From: Bathynomus jamesi
Taxonomy: Eukaryota > Arthropoda > Malacostraca > Isopoda > Cirolanidae
Direction: 5' to 3'
Assembly (NCBI GenBank): GCA_023014485.1
Contig: JAJOZX010002575.1
Coordinates: 352,501-416,500 of the forward strand
Length of the DNA stretch: 64,000 nt
Position 1 is the first letter of the stretch; every line of letters begins with the position of its first letter. Both the position numbers and the translations under genes were made by a program. The notes beneath the pieces were generated by a model. That model was not told where the DNA came from and made no database searches. It was given only the letters and a program-made list of their open reading frames with translations. Of the stretch, positions 11,681 through 21,217 are shown one piece after another.

Positions 11681-14424
11681 CAGTGGCGGTCCTGGGCATA
11701 GGCGATATAGGCGGCCGCCTAGGGCGCCAATTGGTGGCGGGGGCGACATAGCACGCCCGTTTTTTGTTTTTTCTCAAACAGGCTCCAGTCCAAGGCTCGA
11801 GAAATTTACTAACTCACGGTCTCACCAATCCCGGTTGGAGATAGATATTTATTCTTGGTGATAGGTATCGATTTTGCTTGTGAAAATCAATTTATAAACT
11901 AAATTAAAAGTTATTTCATTAAAATAAACAAGCAATGAAATAAGTACAAGTTAAAACTTTATAATTATTAAAATCAAGCAGAGTAAATTAAAGTGTAGCT
12001 AGCGACGGATTTTTCTCCACTCCACAATTTCGTATGTGTTCTAGTTTACAGTGAGTCGTGTCTGGCCGAACATCATGTTGAAGAGGACAAAGCAGTCAGG
12101 TGCACAGGGAAGAAAGAGAAGAAAAGAGGAAGAGGAGATGCGATCGAAAAGTAGAGGTATGTCATGAACATTTTATTTAAGTTTCATTTTTATATCTAAC
12201 GTTACTTTTTTAAATTGTAAAATCAAGATAAGTTTGCTACTTTAAGTGGGCAATCCGCTATTTTAGGCAAAAATCATTAATTTTTTCTTTTTTCGCTGAA
12301 ATGACTTCTAAAATTTGTCTGCTTCATGTTTGTGTTGTCAGATTTTGGGTTTTTAGTTTAAAACCCTCACCCTCACCATAACCTACCCTTTATGGCGAGG
12401 TGTAAGGTTTATAGGCGTTTAGTTTTCGTATTGGGCTTAACTAGATTTTTGCTGTTATTAACATGTACTTATCAGTGTGACCACTCTACATTTTTAATTA
12501 TCCCAAGAACACCCAACAAAATTTCCCCAGAATTCCCAAGGTTATATAAATATTCGAATGATTTAATTTTTCATTGAATTATACTTTTCTTTAACAAAAA
12601 TGTTACAATAATCTGGAAAATACACAATAAACAAATATAAACCCCAAATAAAATAAATGGCATGTGGCAGTAATAAGTTATTTACAATGACAGAAGCAAC
12701 TGTGTGTCATCATGTTTGCTTCACATGATAACATTTATTTATAGCGTTTCAGATGCACTTCTAAAATATCTTGGAGGACCCTCCTCTGCTAAAACTGGGA
12801 TGTCTGTGGATGAAGGGCCATCTACTTCCACTTCTACTTCTGCTGCGCCAGTTTCCTCAGATGAAGGCACATCAACCACCCTCTCTACCCTGCCACTTTC
12901 TTTAGGTATGTACAAGACGGTAGCATAGATATTAGTATCATATTACCGGTATTAAATTACTATATGTCCTCTTGTTTGATAACAAGGAGGGCTAAGTTCG
13001 TTAGCTTGTACAAAATGACAATCATCATATGAATCATGTTTAACCTATCATAAGCATAATGTAATAAATGAATTGGGGAAAAAGCATAACAGAGTTACAA
13101 AGGACGTGTTTATATTTCAAATGATATAATAGTTAATACTAAAAACCAAGGACACAAATCTAGGTGAAGTTGTACTAATCATAAACATGAGACTGATTAT
13201 GTTTAACCCATGATAAGCATAATGTAAATAAATAAATTGATTCTCATCTGCTCTATATCCTTTCAGATGCACCTGAAGGATCCTCCTGTGCTGAACCTGC
13301 TGATCAAGGCACATCGATTCCGCCCATCCAGACAGATGCAGAACCAATTGATCCTGCTGAATGTGGAGGCTGTTCTCCAGCAAAAGAGGCTGAGGTCCAC
13401 AAAGGCACTTCTCCTATGAGTCCCCTGATGAGCCCATCAATGACGCACTTAAAAATTTGGAGGTGACCTTTTTCAATGTGGTGAGGGATGCTGCTATCTC
13501 ATCACTTCAGGAAAGATTGCAGACCTTGGGAGAAGTGAGAGACAAGTTTGGAGTGCTCTGAAACTTCCAAAACTTGTCAAATGAGGAGATGACAGAGCAA
13601 TCAGAAACCCTCAGCAGCACTTTAAGCTGTCGAGGACATTCTGATCTAGATGGTAGGGAGTTGGCACAGGAATTAAAGAATTTGCCTGAACTGCCATCTA
13701 CGAGCATGACAGCACTTCAGCTGCTGACGTTTATCCATGAAAAGCAGCTCACAGAGATCTATCCCAACCTCTGGGTCGCCATCAGGGTTGCTGTCACCCT
13801 TCCAATGACAGTGGCTGGAGCGGAGAGGAGCTTTTCCAAGCTCAAGCTCATCAAGACTTACCTGAGATCCACCATGATGCAAGACCGCCTCAGTGGTCTT
13901 GCTGTCATCAGCATTAACCATGCGGTTTCTGAGCAGATTTCCTATGATGACATCATTGATGAATTTGCATCAAGGAAGACCAGGAGGATCAGGTTTTAAT
14001 AGGAAAACAACTAGAACTAAAACTTTCAAACCAAATTTAAAATTCAGTTATTTGCTAGCTGGCAAGCTTATTCCTTTATTAAGCTACATTGTGTGATTTA
14101 TTAGTGTTTTTATTTATCTAGTTTGTGTGCAATATACATTGGAATATTTATTTTGTTTGCAATATATTTGGGAATCTTTATTGAGTGTTCAATTATTATT
14201 CATACAAGATTTCTTTGTAGTTTTTGTTTTAAGACAACTTGTTCTTACTTAAAGCTAAGAACAATAAATGAAGGAGGTGTTTTGTGTTTTAAAGACAATG
14301 CGTTCAGTGTGTTTTATTGCGGCAGAGGTTATGCACCGGGGGGTGGGGGAGTGTGCTGTTGAGAGAGGAAGGGCACCTTTGCATGATCTCGCCTAGTGCG
14401 CCAAAAATGCCAGGACCGCCACTG
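11681..14424. mobile_element. hAT transposon with 8-bp target site duplication
   Basis: The left end is CAGTGGCGGTCCTGG and the right end is its inverse, CCAGGACCGCCACTG. The flanks are the exact 8-bp duplication CGTGCGGA (11673-11680 and 14425-14432). Length is 2744 bp. Terminal sequence, duplication length and the C-terminal dimerisation domain inside all agree with a hAT superfamily element. The transposase has lost its central catalytic part, so the copy is non-autonomous. Confidence 0.92.
12075..13999 (+). pseudogene. hAT transposase, internally deleted, three visible exons
   Basis: Exon 1 (12075-12156) starts MLKRTKQSGAQGRKRRK, a basic, nuclear-localisation-like leader. Exon 2 is 12753-12905 and exon 3 starts at 13267. 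Both introns are GT-AG with identical phase, and exons 2 and 3 begin with the same codon pattern (DAL.., DAP..). From about 13440 another frame gives the C-terminal part, open at 13574-13999, with the hAT dimerisation signature (AGAERSFSKLKLIKTYLRS). The zinc finger and the RNase-H-like catalytic core between them are missing, and a TGA at 13559 breaks the frame. It cannot encode an active transposase. Confidence 0.8.
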
Positions 14425-15714
14425 CGTGCGGAGTTGATTGCTGTCCCTCTTTCCGTGAAGTCTTCAAGAAGAACATTATTGCTATCCCAAAAAAAAGTCA
14501 TCACTTTTCCAGTCGATTTTTTAACTTTAAACTTTTTTTTGGTTGCGGTGAAGTTTTGTGCCGATATTCCATGGATTGCCGTTTATTTTCAGGGTCATAA
14601 TGGTGGACCCACGTCTCGTCTTCTGTCACAATGCTGTGCAGAAATTCATCTTCATTTTTGAAGCGCTACAGATTTTCTTGGCAAATGCGTAGTCTCCTTT
14701 CGGTAACCAAGAATACTGATAATGTGTCCCACTCGCTCTTTGGAGATATCGAGCATTGCAGCAATTTCATTTTGTTTAATGCGACGATTTCCACAAATCA
14801 ATTCGCCAAAGTAGTTCCGATGAGACTCGTCGGTTGCCGGTACAGGCCTTCCACTTCACAGTTTGTCTTGCAAATCTTCTTGCCCTGCTTCTCCTTCTTT
14901 ACACTGCCTTGCCCAACGTCGAACGGTACTCACATCAACACACTGTTTGCGTATACAACTTGCATTTGCCGATGAATGTCTATGGGAGCAACACTTCCCG
15001 CGGTTAAAAATTTAATTACGGCAAGTTGCTTGAAGCGAACGTCTTTACTTCTTTCCATTGTAATCTACTGAACCAACGTGTGAAATGAGTTTAGGCTATA
15101 TTAGGCTATAACACAAAACCGGTTTTGGAGTTTTTAAACTAGTTCCCCCCACAGCTTCAGAGAGGGGGGTACATAGTTTTAAAGGTCACTATTAGGGGGG
15201 TAGATAATTTAACAGGTTTTACTTATCTTATTTACATAATAGAATTTTTAAGATATATATATAAGATACACATCTTGAAAATTCTATTATATTCTATCAT
15301 ATTTCCAGTTTATAGAGAACCATTATTTACATAGGATAAAATTTGAATGCCCGGTTAGGTCAACTGTACGCCCTTGACAATTGGTTAGGTTTAGTCGTGA
15401 TATTTTCGTTAGCTTTAACGAAAATATCACGACTAAATCTAACCAATCGTCAAGGGCATACAGTTGACCTAACCAGGCATTCAATGAACTTAACCAGGTA
15501 TTCAGTTATTTTTGCTACCCTTCGTGCGGGTAGCAAAAATATCCCGCGTTTTAACAAAAATATCACGACTTAACCTAACCAATCGTCAAGGGCGTACAGT
15601 TGACCTAACCGAACATTCAATTAACATAACCGGGCATTCAATAATTTTACCGTAGGTTTCAATATATATATATATATATATTGAAACCTATTTATATATA
15701 TATATATATATATA

Positions 15715-17482
15715 CCATATGTCCCACAAAAAAGTACACCCAACTTTAGATTGTACTAACTCCTCCAAAAATTGAGATATTTTGGATCTGTTTGTTTGAT
15801 TTAATATAGCAAATTATTCTTTGTTAACGTTCAAATTTATTCATGTTTAAACGATTTAGTGTTTAAGCATCTGCTTTTAACTGAAGGGTACAGCAAAATG
15901 GGTTGCGCGGAATGATCATTTCTCCCAGCCAGATTGCTCCTCTTGCTTTAACCAATGTGCTACTTTTTACGTCGAAGGATATTGCAAATATTTTTTTTTA
16001 ATAATTCGAACTTTTGTATCTAAGATACGAGTCATACATATAAATGAAGAATCTGAATTACTAAATTTATAAATAACTTTGAAACCCTTATCATGCAGTT
16101 TACACGAAGGCAGCGCGTTCTCATGGTCACAACTTATTTGCAAACTAAAAGCTTAAAACAAGTTCAGGATACCTTCGAACTGCAATTTCCCGATAGAGCT
16201 TCTCCAACTAAACATACAATTTTGAAGAATGTTCGGAAATACAAAGAAGAAGGAACGATCCTCAATTTGAACAAAGACGTTCAGGCCATCCGAAGACGGC
16301 AAGAACAGACGAGAACATTCAGCATGTTCGGCATTTATTAGAGAGACATCCAAAGGTGTCCACCAGGGAAATGGTACAGAACTGTCACGCATGTCATTTC
16401 ATCGAATAGTTCGTGAGGATTTGAATTTGTACCCATACAGAATGGAAATTCGACATCAACTCATTGAAGGAGATCTACCTCGCCGCCTAAGATTTGCCCA
16501 GTGGTTTCTTGAAAAACCAGAAAGATTCACGAAACAATTAGTGATTGGAGATGAGGAGGCCTTTTTTATGAATGGTCTAGTGAACAGACAAATCTGCCGT
16601 CAGTATGCACCAAAAAATCATCCACCTGACAATCATATCTACGAAAAGAATAACTCTAGACAAAAACTGTCTCTCTGGATAGGACTGTGCGGTAATGGAG
16701 CGGTAATTGGCCCGGTCTCTTACGATGGTAATCTAAATGGTGAAGCTTACCTAGAAATGATAGAACGAGAAATCCTTCCACAAATACGTATTACTTATGG
16801 AAACCGATTTAATCGTATTTGGTGGGTGCAAGACGGAGCTCCTGCTCACAGGAGAGTTATTGTGAAGGAACGCTTGCAGGAAGTCTTCCACCAAAGAGTA
16901 ATTGCTACAGGCCATGACATTGAATGGCCTCCCAGAAGCCCTGACTTGACCCCGTGTGATTACTTTTTATGGGGTCATTTGAAAAATAGAGTATTTGCAT
17001 CACAACCTATCAATTTAGATGATTTGAGGACTCGCATCACAGCTGAAATCAACTTGTTAAAAGACAATCCAGATCTTATCAAAAGAGTGATGGGGAAGAT
17101 TAGAGCTCGACTCCAGATTTGTATCGATAGGAATGGCGGTCATGTTGAAATAAAACGAAACTAAGCATAACTTTTGCAATAAGGAATAAAGAAAAATCTG
17201 CTTTGTATCTTATTAAAATTATGTTAAAGTATCTATTATTATGTATTTGTCTTTTCATTACATCGATAGCACACACATTATTTTTTCATTGACCAATTTT
17301 GCGCAATCCATTTTGTTGTACCCTTCAGTTAAAAGCAGCTGCTTAAACACTAAATCGTTTAAACATGAATAAATTTGAATGTTAACAAAGAATAATTTGC
17401 TATATTAAATCAAACAAACAGATCCAAAATATCTCAATTTTTGGAGGAGTTAGTTGGGTGTACTTTTTTGTGGGACATATGG
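15715..17482. mobile_element. Tc1/mariner-superfamily transposon, DD41D type, long TIRs
   Basis: The ends are inverted repeats of roughly 190 bases that begin CCATATGTCCCACAAAAAAG. TA dinucleotides flank both ends (15713-15714 and 17483-17484). Length is 1768 bp. It carries a transposase gene broken by one frameshift. It sits in the AT-rich centre of a larger palindrome. Confidence 0.9.
16093..17164 (+). pseudogene. DD41D Tc1/mariner transposase with one frameshift
   Basis: The N-terminal frame (16093-16341) encodes MQFTRRQRVLMVTTY and a helix-turn-helix region. The second frame (16391-17164, 257 aa) holds the catalytic core: GDEEAFF with the first Asp, WVQDGAPAHRR with the second, and PDLTPCDYFLWG with the third. 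Counting between the second and third gives 41 residues, hence DD41D. The C-terminus (RLQICIDRNGGHVEI) is typical. The break lies between about 16320 and 16390. Restoring activity would need more than this visible lesion to be checked, so I call it a pseudogene. Confidence 0.85.
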
Positions 17483-18061
17483 TATATTGAAACATATATA
17501 TATATATTGAAACCTATATACAGTATATATAAATATATTGAAACCTAGGGTAAAATTATTGAATGCCCAATTAGGTCAACTGTACGTCCTTGACGAGTGG
17601 TTAGTTTAAGTCGTGATATTTTCGTTAAAACGCGGGATATTTTTGCTACCCGCACGAAGGGTAGCAAAAATAACTGAATGCCCGGTTAGGTTAACTGAAT
17701 GTTCGGTTAGGTCAACTGAATACACGGTTAGGTTCATTGAATGCCTGGTTAGGTCAGCTGTACGCCCTTGACGATTGGTTAGATTTAGTCGTGATATTTT
17801 CGTTAAAACTAACGAAATTATCACGAAAAAAAAAATATATATACACAGAGTATATATATATATATGCCCGGTTAGGTTAATTGAATGCCCTGTTGGGTCA
17901 ACTGTACGCCTTTGACGAGTGGTTAGGTTTAGTCGTGATATTTTCGTTAAAACTAACGAAAATATCACGACTAAACCTAACCAATCGTCAAGGGCGCACA
18001 GTTGACCCAACAGGGTATTCAAATTTCATCCTATGTAAATAATGGTTCTCTATTTATTATA

Positions 18062-18440
18062 CAGGGTGTACATAAAGTCAGGATCTATTTTTGTGAAGCA
18101 CTTGGAAATTATATGGAATTCAATCATAAAATGATAAAGTGGTAACATTTATTAAATAATTAAGAGTAGGATTCGACGTGACGCCCATCAGTATCCCTGC
18201 ACAGCTCAAATCGTCCGCAGCATTTCTAAACACATTCTGGAGCATTTGCGGGGTTATGTTATCTGCAGCAGCTCGTATACGTGTACGTAAGTTTTCAAGA
18301 CTCGTAATCTTCGTCTGATAGACGTGCGATTTGATAGAGCCCCATGCAAAGAAATCTAAAGGGGTTAAATCTGGTGATCTCGCTGGCCAAGGTCTGTTGC
18401 TATCCGCGTCGTCTATCAACATGATGGTGCTCCTTGTCAC
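18062..18440 (-). pseudogene. Left arm: C-terminal DD41D transposase fragment
   Basis: The minus strand encodes NRPWPARSPDLTPLDFFAWG (third catalytic Asp) and the C-terminal LENLRTRIRAAADNITPQ region. A one-base difference from the right arm near 18210 changes the frame before the C-terminus. The first catalytic aspartate region is absent. It is an inverted copy of 21218-21647, with substitutions. Confidence 0.85.
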
Positions 18441-18621
18441 TATGCCAAAATTGTTCAGGATTATCTAAATGGACGTTTTCCAAATCGCTGGATCGGACGC
18501 GGAAGCAACAGACCTTGTGTCGCGAGATGACCAGATTTAACCCTTTAGATTTCTTTGCATGGGGCTTTATCGAGTCGCACGTCTATCAGACGAAGATTAC
18601 GAGTCTTGAAAACTTAGGTAC
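18434..18621 (+). pseudogene. Transposase fragment inside unit 1
   Basis: This matches the right arm 21237-21430 but carries distinct substitutions (TGTCGCGAGATGACC here, GCCAGCGAGATCACC in the arm), which unit 2 shares. It ends abruptly at AAAACTTAGGTAC, where virus-like sequence begins. Because both units share the changes, the fragment was already part of the unit before the duplication. Confidence 0.8.
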
Positions 18622-18887
18622 TCTACCCATATGAATACTACAATACTAACCAAACCTTAAAAATCTCTGTAACCAATATTGTTTGGCCAAACACAAAAAA
18701 AAACTTCGTACATCTAACTACCTCTGGCGAGGCTCTAACTCTTGCAGAGGGCGCTCTGCAGACCATCATTATTATTTTCAAAATCATTGGTATTATAAAA
18801 CCATAAACAGGAAATACACCGGATGTTCAATAAGCAAGGATTGTATGACGTTTTCATGACGTCAGTTTCTATTCCTGTCTTCTTGTG

Positions 18888-18934
18888 CTGTGCTTTTTTT
18901 CCTAGGTAATACTGAGGAAAAAAAAAAAGCACAG
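18888..18934 (-). promoter_or_regulatory. CRESS-DNA origin-like stem-loop, unit 1
   Basis: CTGTGC plus a T-tract plus CCT pairs with AGG plus an A-tract plus GCACAG. The 11-base loop on the minus strand is CAGTATTACCT. It contains CAGTATTAC, a variant of the circovirus/cyclovirus nonanucleotide NAGTATTAC, at 18906-18914. In those viruses Rep nicks within this nonamer to start rolling-circle replication. The A side of the stem is longer than the T side in this copy (11 versus 7), leaving a bulge. The strand is that of the capsid message. Confidence 0.8.
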
Positions 18935-18944
18935 ATACAGGGTA

Positions 18945-18982
18945 ATCCAAAAATGGCAAATAATACAGGGTGAACCAAAATT
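18945..18982 (-). promoter_or_regulatory. Iteron-like direct repeats beside the hairpin
   Basis: On the minus strand GGTTCACCCTGTAT and GGATTACCCTGTAT are direct repeats about 24 bases apart, immediately beside the stem-loop. CRESS Rep proteins bind short iterated sequences at this place. On the other side, ACGTCAT occurs twice (about 18847-18862). Which, if either, is a true iteron set cannot be decided without a Rep. The first pair also resembles a Tc1-type terminal motif (CAGGGTGAACC). Confidence 0.4.
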
Positions 18983-19060
18983 TTTTTTTTTTTTTTTTAT
19001 TGTTTCATACCATACAGCTTAACATAAAATACAATTCGATTAACATATGTAAATGCATAC

Positions 19061-19690
19061 TCATTTTTTTTGAGATCCGTCAGGTGTATATTTACCAACA
19101 TAAATATGACCTAATGGTTTAGCTAAATCATTGGTTGATATCTTAATTAAAGTATTAGGGAATTGGGCAGTTACTTGTTTACCTAAATCACACACCGGCT
19201 TCAGTCTACGATACATTCTAAACTCCTTAAAAGGTGAGAACCACTTTGTTCTGGGATGATTCATTACTTGCTCTGCACTATGTGAGGAATCTATATTAGG
19301 TTCAAACAAAACACAATGGGGAACAATTACATATGGAGATGGAGATATCCCTACATTAGGTCCCTCTAACCTTTCCCTAACATCTTTCTTACGACTTAAT
19401 GAATCTTCATAATTAATAACATATCCAGACATATTCATTCCGGGAATACTATGAAAAGATACACCCGTTACTTGATAATAATTAAATTTTAAAATAGTTG
19501 ATTTAGCATCCTTAGTTAAAAGATCCAAACTCAATGTATAATATCCATCTGCATTAACATCAAAAGTATTTTTAGACAAATAAACAAATTTCATTGAAGC
19601 TGTAAATATCTTCTCCTTTGACCGCCATCTAACTTTCCTTCGAGGAACATACTTCCTTTTTCGAGGAACAAACTTCCTTCTTCTATACAT
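19061..19690 (-). pseudogene. cap: Circovirus-like capsid protein, copy 1 (frameshifted near C-terminus)
   Basis: The frame is open from the minus-strand ATG at 19690 (an earlier in-frame ATG is at 19732) to a stop at 19061. The first ~25 residues are rich in Arg/Lys (MYRRRKFVPRKRKYVPRRK), the usual N-terminal DNA-binding and nuclear-entry arm of circovirus-like Cap. A single beta-rich domain follows, as expected for a jelly-roll. It is identical in protein sequence to copy 2 until one extra T in a T8 tract shifts the frame at TPDGSQK and removes the last ~20 residues. The shift is in a homopolymer, so a sequencing error is possible. Confidence 0.8.
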
Positions 19691-19764
19691 CTTGACAAGT
19701 AAATAATACACGTCACTCCGATGCAATTCCAATGAAGAGAATGAAGTTTAAACAATTTATGGAT

Positions 19765-19774
19765 CTATTTATAG
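19765..19774 (-). promoter_or_regulatory. TATA box upstream of capsid copy 1
   Basis: The minus strand reads CTATAAATAG about 75 bases upstream of the preferred capsid start (19690) and about 33 bases upstream of the first in-frame ATG (19732). This spacing suggests transcription starts near that first ATG, so the second ATG is favoured. Confidence 0.55.
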
Positions 19775-20291
19775 ATTCTCATTACGTCATGTTATGACAC
19801 GAATCCTATCCCCTTAGAATCAACATGATGGTGCTCCTTGTCACTATGCCAAAATTGTTCAGGATTATCTAAATGGACGTTTTCCAAATCGCTGGATCGG
19901 ACGCGAAGCAACAGACCTTGTGTCGCGAGATGACCAGATTTAACCCCTTTAGATTTCTTTGCATGGGGCTTTATCGAGTCGCACGTCTATCAGACGAAGA
20001 TTACGAGTCTTGAAAACTTAGGTACTCTACCCATATGAATACTACAATACTAACCAAACCTTAAAAATCTCTGTAACCAATATTGTTTGGCCAAACACAA
20101 AAAAAAACTTCGTACATCTAACTACCTCTGGCGAGGCTCTAACTCTTGCAGAGGGCGCTCTGCAGACCATCATTATTATTTTCAAAATCATTGGTATTAT
20201 AAAACCATAAACAGGAAATACACCGGATGTTCAATAAGCAAGGATTGTATGACGTTTTCATGACGTCAGTTTCTATTCCTGTCTTCTTGTG

Positions 20292-20333
20292 CTGTGCTTT
20301 TTTTCCTAGGTAATACTGAGGAAAAAAGCACAG
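20292..20333 (-). promoter_or_regulatory. CRESS-DNA origin-like stem-loop, unit 2
   Basis: This is a near-perfect stem (CTGTGC, T7, CCT against AGG, A6, GCACAG) with an 11-base loop. On the minus strand the loop reads CAGTATTACCT, and the nonamer CAGTATTAC is at 20310-20318. It is the better-formed of the two copies because the A- and T-tracts differ by only one base. Confidence 0.82.
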
Positions 20334-20396
20334 ATACAGGGTAATCCAAAAATGGCAAATAATACAGGGTGAACCAAAATTTTTTTTTTTTTTTTT

Positions 20397-21089
20397 TTAT
20401 TGTTTCATACCATACAGCTTAACATAAAATACAATTCGATTAACATATGTAAATGCATACTCATTTTTTTGAGATCCGTCAGGTGTATATTTACCAACAT
20501 AAATATGACCTAATGGTTTAGCTAAATCATTGGTTGATATCTTAATTAAAGTATTAGGGAATTGGGCAGTTACTTGTTTACCTAAATCACACACCGGCTT
20601 CAGTCTACGATACATTCTAAACTCCTTAAAAGGTGAGAACCACTTTGTTCTGGGATGATTCATTACTTGCTCTGCACTATGTGAGGAATCTATATTAGGT
20701 TCAAACAAAACACAATGGGGAACAATTACATATGGAGATGGAGATATCCCTACATTAGGTCCCTCTAACCTTTCCCTAACATCTTTCTTACGACTTAATG
20801 AATCTTCATAATTAATAACATATCCAGACATATTCATTCCGGGAATACTATGAAAAGATACACCCGTTACTTGATAATAATTAAATTTTAAAATAGTTGA
20901 TTTAGCATCCTTAGTTAAAAGATCCAAACTCAATGTATAATATCCATCTGCATTAACATCAAAAGTATTTTTAGACAAATAAACAAATTTCATTGAAGCT
21001 GTAAATATCTTCTCCTTTGACCGCCATCTAACTTTCCTTCGAGGAACATACTTCCTTTTTCGAGGAACAAACTTCCTTCTTCTATACAT
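20397..21089 (-). CDS. cap: Circovirus-like (CRESS-DNA virus) capsid protein, copy 2, open frame
   Basis: The frame gives 230 aa from the ATG at 21089, or 244 aa from the in-frame ATG at 21131. I prefer 21089. It puts the Arg/Lys-rich arm (MYRRRKFVPRKRKYVPRRK) at the very N-terminus, as in circovirus and cyclovirus Cap, and gives a ~45-base leader after the TATA-predicted start. Circovirus-like Caps are usually ~215-260 aa, so the length fits. The C-terminal region (YVNRIVFYVKLYGMKQ) resembles the final beta strand of circovirus Cap. The stop codon overlaps AATAAA and is followed by an A-rich tract, a possible polyadenylation signal. The assignment rests on length, basic arm, pattern and the neighbouring origin hairpin, not on a database search. 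Confidence 0.78.
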   Translation of the reverse strand: MYRRRKFVPRKRKYVPRRKVRWRSKEKIFTASMKFVYLSKNTFDVNADGYYTLSLDLLTKDAKSTILKFNYYQVTGVSFHSIPGMNMSGYVINYEDSLSRKKDVRERLEGPNVGISPSPYVIVPHCVLFEPNIDSSHSAEQVMNHPRTKWFSPFKEFRMYRRLKPVCDLGKQVTAQFPNTLIKISTNDLAKPLGHIYVGKYTPDGSQKNEYAFTYVNRIVFYVKLYGMKQ

Positions 21090-21163
21090 CTTGACAAGTA
21101 AATAATACACGTCACTCCGATGCAATTCCAATGAAGAGAATGAAGTTTAAACAATTTATGGAT

Positions 21164-21173
21164 CTATTTATAG
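21164..21173 (-). promoter_or_regulatory. TATA box upstream of capsid copy 2
   Basis: The minus strand reads CTATAAATAG, with the same sequence and spacing as in unit 1. It is the only promoter-like element in the ~85 bases between the capsid start and the unit boundary. Confidence 0.55.
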
Positions 21174-21217
21174 ATTCTCATTACGTCATGTTATGACACG
21201 AATCCTATCCCCTTAGA

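Larger units (their letters stand above)
11625..15065 (-). pseudogene. Mariner transposase remnant split by the hAT element
   Basis: The minus strand at 14430-15065 starts MERSKDVRFKQLAVIK and runs through a helix-turn-helix region to a catalytic stretch ending NNVLLEDFTERGTAINSA. After the hAT insertion is skipped, the frame continues at 11680 as RYIETLKKLKK. This continuity across the insertion shows that a mariner transposase was already present when the hAT landed. Frameshifts make it inactive. Confidence 0.75.
15303..18055. repeat. Large palindromic (foldback) repeat with TTAGGT-rich arms
   Basis: The outer ends are inverted copies: AGAGAACCATTATTTACAT at about 15315 matches its complement near 18035-18053. 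Each arm contains several inverted and direct copies of a unit with GAATGCCCGGTTAGGTCAAC, GTACGCCCTTGACGATTGG and GTCGTGATATTTTCGTTA. The units form short hairpins in their own right (for example 15400-15450 and 17930-17980). A DD41D transposon occupies the centre. Apparent reading frames in the arms are by-products of the repeat. Confidence 0.75.
18415..19818. repeat. Tandem unit 1 (1404 bp): transposase fragment + origin-like hairpin + capsid
   Basis: The unit begins at ATCAACATGATGG and repeats head to tail at 19819. It has three parts. About 205 bases are from a DD41D transposase (18415-18621), including the QHDGAPCHYAK motif region. Then comes ~1195 bp of virus-like DNA, with the hairpin at 18888-18934 and the capsid frame on the minus strand. 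Compared with unit 2 I see five small indels (A-tract 11 versus 6; T-tract 18 versus 19; T-tract 8 versus 7; GCGGAA versus GCGAA; CCC versus CCCC) and no substitution. Confidence 0.9.
19819..21217. repeat. Tandem unit 2 (1399 bp)
   Basis: This is a direct head-to-tail repeat of 18415-19818 with five small indels and no substitutions that I can see. The transposase fragment occupies 19819-20025 and the virus-like segment about 20026-21215. After it comes the right arm, which starts with the same ATCAACATGATGG. Confidence 0.9.

Noticed and set aside
17606..18022. 138-aa minus-strand protein with repeated LTRHSMNLT units
   Set aside because: It lies entirely in the palindromic repeat arms, the same unit read in the other arm gives another frame, and no conserved motif is present.
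18434..18634. Separate small gene in front of the viral segment
   Set aside because: It is the transposase fragment captured in the unit; frame and motifs match the right arm.
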